64,000 bases of DNA from Aliivibrio fischeri (GTDB taxonomy: Bacteria; Pseudomonadota; Gammaproteobacteria; Enterobacterales; Vibrionaceae): contig CP160629.1 of assembly GCA_038993745.2 (NCBI GenBank), positions 1,798,001-1,862,000 of the forward strand, in the 5' to 3' direction. A model generated the notes under the pieces. The model ran no database searches, was not told the origin of the DNA, and saw nothing but the letters and a program-made list of their open reading frames with translations. The translations under genes were made by a program, and so were the position numbers. This document shows, piece after piece, positions 58,938 to 64,000 of this stretch. Positions within the stretch are counted from its first letter, which is position 1; each line of letters begins with the position of its first letter.

Positions 58938-59795
58938 ATGAATAAATTAAAAAAACAGCGTCAAATAAAAGACCAAATTGCTTCAGGGTTCATTTGGTTA
59001 TCAGCTGCTATTACTGTAGGTTTCCTATTTTGGATTATCTGGTACATCCTTTCGAATGGCATGCAACACGTAAGTTGGTCATTCATTACAGATAACTACA
59101 CTCGAACAGGTGAAGAGCACGGTATCTTCCCTATGATAGTTTCAACGTTATACATGGTACTTGCTTCAATTGCTGTCGCAGCACCACTTGGTATCATGAC
59201 AGCTATTTACCTAACCGAATATGCAAAGGTAGGAAGCAAATTAGTTAAAGCGATTCGCTTCTGTACTGAATCGTTGGCTGGCATTCCATCGATTATCTTT
59301 GGTCTGTTTGGTATGACTTTCTTTGTCGGTATTTTAGGTCTTGGCTTCTCTATCTTATCTGGTGCTTTAACACTGAGTATTTTAATACTACCCGTTATCA
59401 TTCGTACAACAGAAGAAGCGTTAATGGCTGTACCTCAAACATTTCGTGAAGGTTCATACGGACTTGGTGCATCAAAAATTTATACAATTTGGCGCTTAAT
59501 TTTACCAAGTGCAATGCCAGGTATTCTGACTTCCGTTATTTTAAGTATTGGTCGTGTTATTGGTGAGTCTGCACCCGTGTTTTTGACCGCTGGTATGGTT
59601 GCACGTATTCCCGATTCATTACTGGATTCAGGGCGTACACTAACCGTTCACCTTTATAAGTTAACCACTGAATTATTTACTATCGACGAGTGGAACCAAG
59701 CTTACGGAACTGCAACCGTACTGATCGTTCTTGTTCTTGTCATTAATATGCTAACCAAGCTATTGGCTCGAAAAATTAATAAAGCATCTTACTAA
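58938..59795 (+). CDS. pstA: Phosphate ABC transporter permease PstA
   Basis: 285 residues from ATG 58938; the longer frame to 58917 overlaps pstC. Six spans, ESLAGIPSIIFGLFG and YGLGASKIYTIWRLILPSA motifs. Partner of PstC. Confidence 0.93.
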   Translation: MNKLKKQRQIKDQIASGFIWLSAAITVGFLFWIIWYILSNGMQHVSWSFITDNYTRTGEEHGIFPMIVSTLYMVLASIAVAAPLGIMTAIYLTEYAKVGSKLVKAIRFCTESLAGIPSIIFGLFGMTFFVGILGLGFSILSGALTLSILILPVIIRTTEEALMAVPQTFREGSYGLGASKIYTIWRLILPSAMPGILTSVILSIGRVIGESAPVFLTAGMVARIPDSLLDSGRTLTVHLYKLTTELFTIDEWNQAYGTATVLIVLVLVINMLTKLLARKINKASY

Positions 59796-59859
59796 AATAT
59801 AACGTTATCAAATTAAATCAGTGGCACGACAATAAGTTGCGGCTGATAAGGAAAATACA

Positions 59860-60609
59860 ATGAACAAATTTAATATTGAAAACCTAGACCTTTTTTACGG
59901 ACAAAACCAAGCGCTTAAAAACATCAACTTGCCAATTCCAGCAAAACAAGTAACGGCACTAATTGGCCCTTCTGGCTGTGGTAAATCAACATTATTGCGT
60001 TGTTTAAACCGAATGAATGATTTGATTGAAGGCGTAAAAATCACAGGTCTTGTTAACCTTGATGGTAACGATATTTACGGAAACATTGATGTAGCAGATC
60101 TTCGTATCAAAGTAGGTATGGTATTCCAAAAAGCAAACCCATTCCCAATGAGCATTTACGAGAACGTTGCTTATGGCTTAAAAGCTCAAGGCGTAAAAGA
60201 TAAGAAAGTGCTAGATGCAGTAGTCGAGAAATCATTACGTGGTGCTGCACTATGGGATGAAGTGAAAGATCGTCTTAAATCTCACGCTTTTGGTCTATCA
60301 GGTGGTCAACAACAACGTCTTTGTATTGCTCGTACCATTGCAATGGAACCAGATGTCATCCTAATGGACGAACCAACCTCAGCTCTTGACCCAATTGCAA
60401 CGCATAAAGTGGAAGAGTTAATGGAAACACTCAAAAAAGATTACACCATTGTTATCGTAACTCACTCAATGCAACAAGCTCGTCGTATCTCAGATAAAAC
60501 TGCCTTCTTCTTAATGGGTGAACTTGTTGAGCACGATGACACACAAATCATTTTCTCTAATCCAAAAGATGACCGTACACAAGGTTATGTTAACGGTGAT
60601 TTTGGTTAA
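59860..60609 (+). CDS. pstB: Phosphate ABC transporter ATPase PstB
   Basis: 249 residues. Walker [10 protein letters not shown], signature LSGGQQQR, Walker B VILMDEP, switch His in THSMQ. ATG after AAGGAAAATACA. No phoU gene follows, unlike in E. coli; a terminator closes the operon. Confidence 0.95.
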   Translation: MNKFNIENLDLFYGQNQALKNINLPIPAKQVTALIGPSGCGKSTLLRCLNRMNDLIEGVKITGLVNLDGNDIYGNIDVADLRIKVGMVFQKANPFPMSIYENVAYGLKAQGVKDKKVLDAVVEKSLRGAALWDEVKDRLKSHAFGLSGGQQQRLCIARTIAMEPDVILMDEPTSALDPIATHKVEELMETLKKDYTIVIVTHSMQQARRISDKTAFFLMGELVEHDDTQIIFSNPKDDRTQGYVNGDFG

Positions 60610-60647
60610 TTGATTCAAAGAATAATAACAAAGCGATGGAAACTCTT

Positions 60648-60672
60648 GCCCCTCTAGTTAGGGGCTTTTTTA
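60648..60672 (+). terminator. pst operon terminator
   Basis: GCCCCT/AGGGGC (60648-60653/60660-60665) then TTTTTT. Confidence 0.88.
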
Positions 60673-60733
60673 TGTTATAACCTTATGTTTTTAATGAACT
60701 AATAAATTCACACGTCCACATATTGACCACGAG

Positions 60734-61561
60734 TTATAATTCATATTTCTTAAAATAATATAAATTTCGATTATATCTACCTACATAAGGAGCTTTATTT
60801 CGCCATGCCGAAGGATGAGAGGTTTTATATATCAAGGTTTCAGTATTGTTATACACGGAATCAATCACGTACATAACAAGACCAGATAAGCTAATATCTC
60901 CCATAAAAATCAGAGGGGGTTCAATGTCATCTAAACGCTGAGTTTCTACATACTGGAATTCTTTTTCTAATAGTTCTCTAAAATTCCGATTGAACACACT
61001 TCTATTCGTTCCATCGACAGCCCCTTTCATTGTTAATTCACCAGAATCCGCTTTTAAATAGAAGTCACCTGCAGTACAAGCATTTATAATTGCAATAGGA
61101 TTCCAATTTTGAATTCGTCTCTCAAAATAGTCCATTCTATTTGGCCAAAGCTTAATAAAATTTCTAGTTCTCAATCGTTTTGGGTTCTGTCCTTCAGAGC
61201 ACTGTTCTTGTAACGCATTAATAACGACTAAAGGATATAATCCATCAGGCAACGTTATTGATAATCTTTGTAAAATATACAGTCCATATTCTTCAATTTT
61301 ACTGCCAGAAAAACCATTAACAGGCCGTGAATTTACAGGTAAGCCCGTCGTTAAGTCTTTTAAGCCATTGACGACAAACTCATCAACATGAGGGCTTTCT
61401 GTCACAATAAGAATTGGTCGTTGGTATATATTTATATGTTTTTGGTATTCATTCAAACCAACAAAAATACTTTTATGATTTAAAGTTCTCCTAAACTGGA
61501 TATTGCTATTTTTTACTACAAAAACACCAAATATTTCATCATCACAAACTTTAAATTTCAT
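60734..61561 (-). CDS. Unknown protein with uracil-DNA-glycosylase-like motifs
   Basis: 275 residues from ATG 61561 (AGGTG seven bases upstream). I do not recognise a family. Two short blocks resemble the active-site motifs of the uracil-DNA glycosylase fold: VTESPHVDEF (about residue 50) and TSHPSAW (near the C-terminus); the middle is helical with LWPNRMDYFERRIQNW. The resemblance is weak and could be chance. It is an isolated AT-rich gene between pst and an outer-membrane gene, suggesting insertion. Confidence 0.5.
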   Translation of the reverse strand: MKFKVCDDEIFGVFVVKNSNIQFRRTLNHKSIFVGLNEYQKHINIYQRPILIVTESPHVDEFVVNGLKDLTTGLPVNSRPVNGFSGSKIEEYGLYILQRLSITLPDGLYPLVVINALQEQCSEGQNPKRLRTRNFIKLWPNRMDYFERRIQNWNPIAIINACTAGDFYLKADSGELTMKGAVDGTNRSVFNRNFRELLEKEFQYVETQRLDDIEPPLIFMGDISLSGLVMYVIDSVYNNTETLIYKTSHPSAWRNKAPYVGRYNRNLYYFKKYEL

Positions 61562-61831
61562 AAATAACACCTAACCACGAACATAATAGAAAAACGTTGA
61601 ACACCATAAACGGTTACACTTCTTCTGAATGATCAAATATTACATTAGTAATATAAGACTAATATGCTGAAAAATTCACATATTAAGCATTACGTCTAAA
61701 AACTCGCTCCGCTTTAAAGACCTAAGAGTTGTACTTTTTGTTAAAACATGTAATTGAATAGTTATTTTAATGGACTTATTATATCAAATATGAATAATAA
61801 CCATGGCTACATTGAAATTACGGATAATTAT
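61562..61831. other. AT-rich intergenic region
   Basis: 270 bases with divergent promoters presumed; no gene or clear structure seen. Confidence 0.4.
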
Positions 61832-62417
61832 ATGAAGTTATTGAGTTTTCTATTATTTATTTTCTATTTCAGCTCATGCTGATAAGTCAGGATATTACAT
61901 AACGACTAACCTAGAAAATTCTTCTGTTACTTTTCTTGGCGTTCAAACCGATCTCGATCAAGGTTATAACATAAAAGGAGGTTATGACTTTCCTATCAGT
62001 GAAACCTTCTATATGTCTGTTGAATTAGAATACAACAACATGGGAGCCTTCGATTACGATTGGGCTGATGATAACGAATTTGCCAAAAGTCATATTGATG
62101 CACACTTCTTCGGCGCTAATTTGAAGTATCGAGCTTATGTTTTTGACTCCGACTTTTTCATCACTAGTATGTTTGGTTACGGTTATTATTATTTAGATAT
62201 GGATGTTAACTTCTATCTAGAAGATGGTGGAAAAGGCTACATCGCGAATGGTTCTCAAAGCCGCAGTGCTCTTGGCCTATCTTATGGTTTTGAAGCCGGT
62301 TATGATTTTACTGAACACCTTGCTTTAACTGTCGGTCACAATATTGCTAGAGCTATCATGGATGGTATTGGTTACGACTTTGGTACGTCATACCTAGGCT
62401 TAAGTTATAAATTCTAA
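61832..62417 (+). pseudogene. Outer-membrane beta-barrel protein, frame break in the signal peptide
   Basis: ATG 61832 starts MKLLSFLLFIF but then hits a stop. The other frame gives FSISAHA (signal end) and a mature barrel DKSGYYITTNLENSS... to LGLSYKF, the terminal Phe of an outer-membrane barrel. The shift is +1 or -2, as from a TTAT/ATTT slip at about 61,851-61,865. Alternating strands and aromatic girdles fit an OmpA-like/opacity-type eight-stranded barrel of about 175 mature residues. Slippage could switch expression on and off. Confidence 0.7.
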
Positions 62418-62508
62418 CGTCCTCCCGACATAACAAGTTGTTTGGATCATTTCATTCCATTTAAAATATGAGTACACTTGTTTTAATTATTACAACAGGT
62501 GTACTCCA

Positions 62509-63138
62509 ATGAAAATACAATCTATTTTTGCTGCTAGCTTTTGTCTTCTTTCATCTATTTCTGCACATGCGGCTATTCAATTAACTGTACCTGACGAAGT
62601 TGAACTGATTCTTGTTGATAACCAAGAAGTAAAGCTTGAGAGTTCATTCTTTTCTACAACATCAACGCTTGATTTAGAAAATGGTAAACACCAAATTGTT
62701 TTTAGATATAATCCTGTATTCAAGCAAGGTAAAGATAATATCATTGTATCAAGCGACATCATCGTCTCGACATTTTCTGCAGAAGATAAAGAAATAAGCT
62801 TTAAATTCCCAACCTATAACTCTCCAGAAAAAGCCAAAGCATTTAATCGCGATCTAAATTGGGAGTTAATAGATAAAAACAATAATAGTATTCCTTTCGC
62901 TCAGTCACAATTGATCTACAACGGAATGCAAGTTGGTCGAAATATTCAATTCGAAGTCGCAAAATTTAATACTACAGAGCACCCTGCTGCCTTTAAAGAA
63001 GGTATGGTTACCGTAACTCATAAAGAAATTAAAAATGAGCAAGGTGATAATACAGCAGAACAAATGCTGCATTATTGGTATGAGAAAGCCGATCAAGCTA
63101 CAAAAGAACGCTTCTTAAAATCAATTACTAATAAGTAA
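62509..63138 (+). CDS. DUF2057 (UPF0319) periplasmic protein
   Basis: 209 residues, ATG 62509. Signal peptide to about residue 22 (SAHA). Like E. coli YccT (CsgI), with the VPDEVELILVDNQEV start, an LENGKHQIVFRYNPVF strand block and a helical C-terminus (MLHYWYEKADQATKERF). Extracytoplasmic; precise role unknown. Confidence 0.83.
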   Translation: MKIQSIFAASFCLLSSISAHAAIQLTVPDEVELILVDNQEVKLESSFFSTTSTLDLENGKHQIVFRYNPVFKQGKDNIIVSSDIIVSTFSAEDKEISFKFPTYNSPEKAKAFNRDLNWELIDKNNNSIPFAQSQLIYNGMQVGRNIQFEVAKFNTTEHPAAFKEGMVTVTHKEIKNEQGDNTAEQMLHYWYEKADQATKERFLKSITNK

Positions 63139-63162
63139 ATTTATCCACATCAAAGGAATTGT

Positions 63163-63723
63163 ATGGGTAAAAATGGACTTGGATTTACCTTAATCGAACT
63201 CGTTATTGCGATTACTGTTGCGGCAGTAATTGCAATTATCGCTATTCCAAAATTTTTTAGCTACACCTCAGAATCCTACATTGCGCAAGCAGAAGGGATT
63301 GCTCAAAATTTTGAACAAAGTGTTCGATTAACCCAATATCGATGGATTGCTAATGGCAATTTACAGTCAGGAAATGATGTTCAAGGTTTTGCTAATGATC
63401 AACTTGATGTAAACCTAAATGGCTTTCCTATTGGTATTAATAAAAACAACCCAATGGCACAACCAAATAACATTGGTAGAGGTAAAAAAGGATGTAATGA
63501 TCTTTGGAATACACTCTTAATTGATCCACCTAGTGTTTCTCATAAAAAAAAGACTGACTCTGATTTTCTATCAATACGTTATAGCAGTGAAGACAGTAGT
63601 TTTCAGGACGCTTGCTACTACATAAATAAGCATTACCAATACACAGCAGATCCGCTTACTTCTGGCATTGTTATTTCATATAACTCAACAACAGGTAAAG
63701 TTATTGTGATAACACATTTATAA
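63163..63723 (+). CDS. Type IV pilin-like protein
   Basis: 186 residues. Prepilin signature GFTLIELVIAITVAAVIAIIAIPKFF at the N-terminus (leader GKNGLG, cleavage after Gly7, Phe8 next, Glu12 at position +5). The C-terminal head has two cysteines (GCNDLW, DACYYI) that could form the pilin D-loop. No assembly genes are near, so it depends on a pilus system elsewhere. MshA/MshB-like minor pilin is a guess. Confidence 0.82.
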   Translation: MGKNGLGFTLIELVIAITVAAVIAIIAIPKFFSYTSESYIAQAEGIAQNFEQSVRLTQYRWIANGNLQSGNDVQGFANDQLDVNLNGFPIGINKNNPMAQPNNIGRGKKGCNDLWNTLLIDPPSVSHKKKTDSDFLSIRYSSEDSSFQDACYYINKHYQYTADPLTSGIVISYNSTTGKVIVITHL

Positions 63724-63725
63724 AA

Positions 63726-63755
63726 AAAGGCTTATCAACAATGATAAGCCTTTCA
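63726..63755. terminator. Bidirectional terminator
   Basis: AAAGGCTTATCA/TGATAAGCCTTT (63726-63737/63742-63753) between the convergent pilin and chemotaxis-receptor genes. Confidence 0.82.
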
Positions 63756-63770
63756 TTCTTATAGTTAATA

Positions 63771-64000
63771 TTACACTCTAAATTGTGACACTAATTGATC
63801 TAATCGCTCACATTGCTCGGATAATAAAGCACAAGCGCTTTCTGATTGGTTTACCATTTCAACCATTTGTCTACTGTTATCAGTAATTCGTTGAACGTTA
63901 TTATTAACATCTTCGCTCACTTGGCTTTGTTGATTAGCAGCCGTTGCAATATGTGTATTCATATCGTTCATAACAATAATGGCATTGGTAATTTGAGCTA
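63771..64000 (-). CDS. Methyl-accepting chemotaxis protein, C-terminal end (partial)
   Basis: Only the last 75 or so codons are in the window; the frame is open to the edge. The sequence (AQITNAIIVMNDMNTHIATAANQQS, then a coiled stretch ending DQLVSQFRV) is the distal cytoplasmic helix of an MCP, including a methylation-region pattern. The receptor's ligand domain lies outside. Confidence 0.85.
   Translation of the reverse strand, partial: AQITNAIIVMNDMNTHIATAANQQSQVSEDVNNNVQRITDNSRQMVEMVNQSESACALLSEQCERLDQLVSQFRV

Overview
The window looks like chromosome 1 of an Aliivibrio-type Vibrionaceae bacterium. It has low GC, a pfl cluster with a DUF3360 permease, cysS/ppiB/lpxH in a row, and a secreted GH18 chitinase with two PKD-like modules and a CBM5/12, an architecture I associate with A. 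salmonicida and A. fischeri. The species is an inference. I saw no rRNA, tRNA or CRISPR.

Bases 1 to about 22,260 are the int-proximal part of a P2-superfamily prophage whose left end lies outside the window. From the left it has the capsid scaffold/protease (partial), terminase ATPase and portal. An AT-rich insert with three secreted or lipoprotein genes follows, then lysis genes and a leftward operon of tail fibre and Mu-type baseplate proteins (gp43 to gp48-like), an Ogr-like activator and a large HUH Rep. Next come overlapping small early genes, a CII-like regulator, a double Cox-like protein, the CI repressor, a two-gene cargo unit (TerB-like/BRCT protein plus voltage-gated-type K+ channel) and the integrase. 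The sheath, tube and tape-measure genes are not in the window, so the tail genes are split.

The integrase end and the start of xthA form a roughly 155-bp imperfect direct repeat at 22,107 and 24,580. Between the copies is a 2.3-kb remnant holding a cholesterol-dependent cytolysin gene with an intermedilysin-like undecapeptide. This is the most striking find.

Bases 24.7-64 kb are core chromosome: xthA, grxB, a basic amino acid ABC transporter, DUF3360 permease-pflB-pflA, roxA, oppABCDF, chiA, tdk, cysS, ppiB, lpxH, an EAL-HDOD protein, ychJ, an NSS symporter, cls, folE, moeA-moeB, pstSCAB, an unknown gene, an outer membrane barrel, a DUF2057 protein, a type IV pilin-like protein and the end of a chemotaxis receptor.

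At least 15 reading-frame breaks occur in otherwise complete genes. Thirteen fit the loss of one base, mostly in short homopolymers, and they include normally conserved genes (xthA, oppB, folE, cls). Restoring one base gives the normal family length (xthA 268, oppB 306, folE 217 codons). Either the sequence carries uncorrected single-base deletions or the genome is decaying. I annotate these genes over their full span as disrupted and say where the break is.
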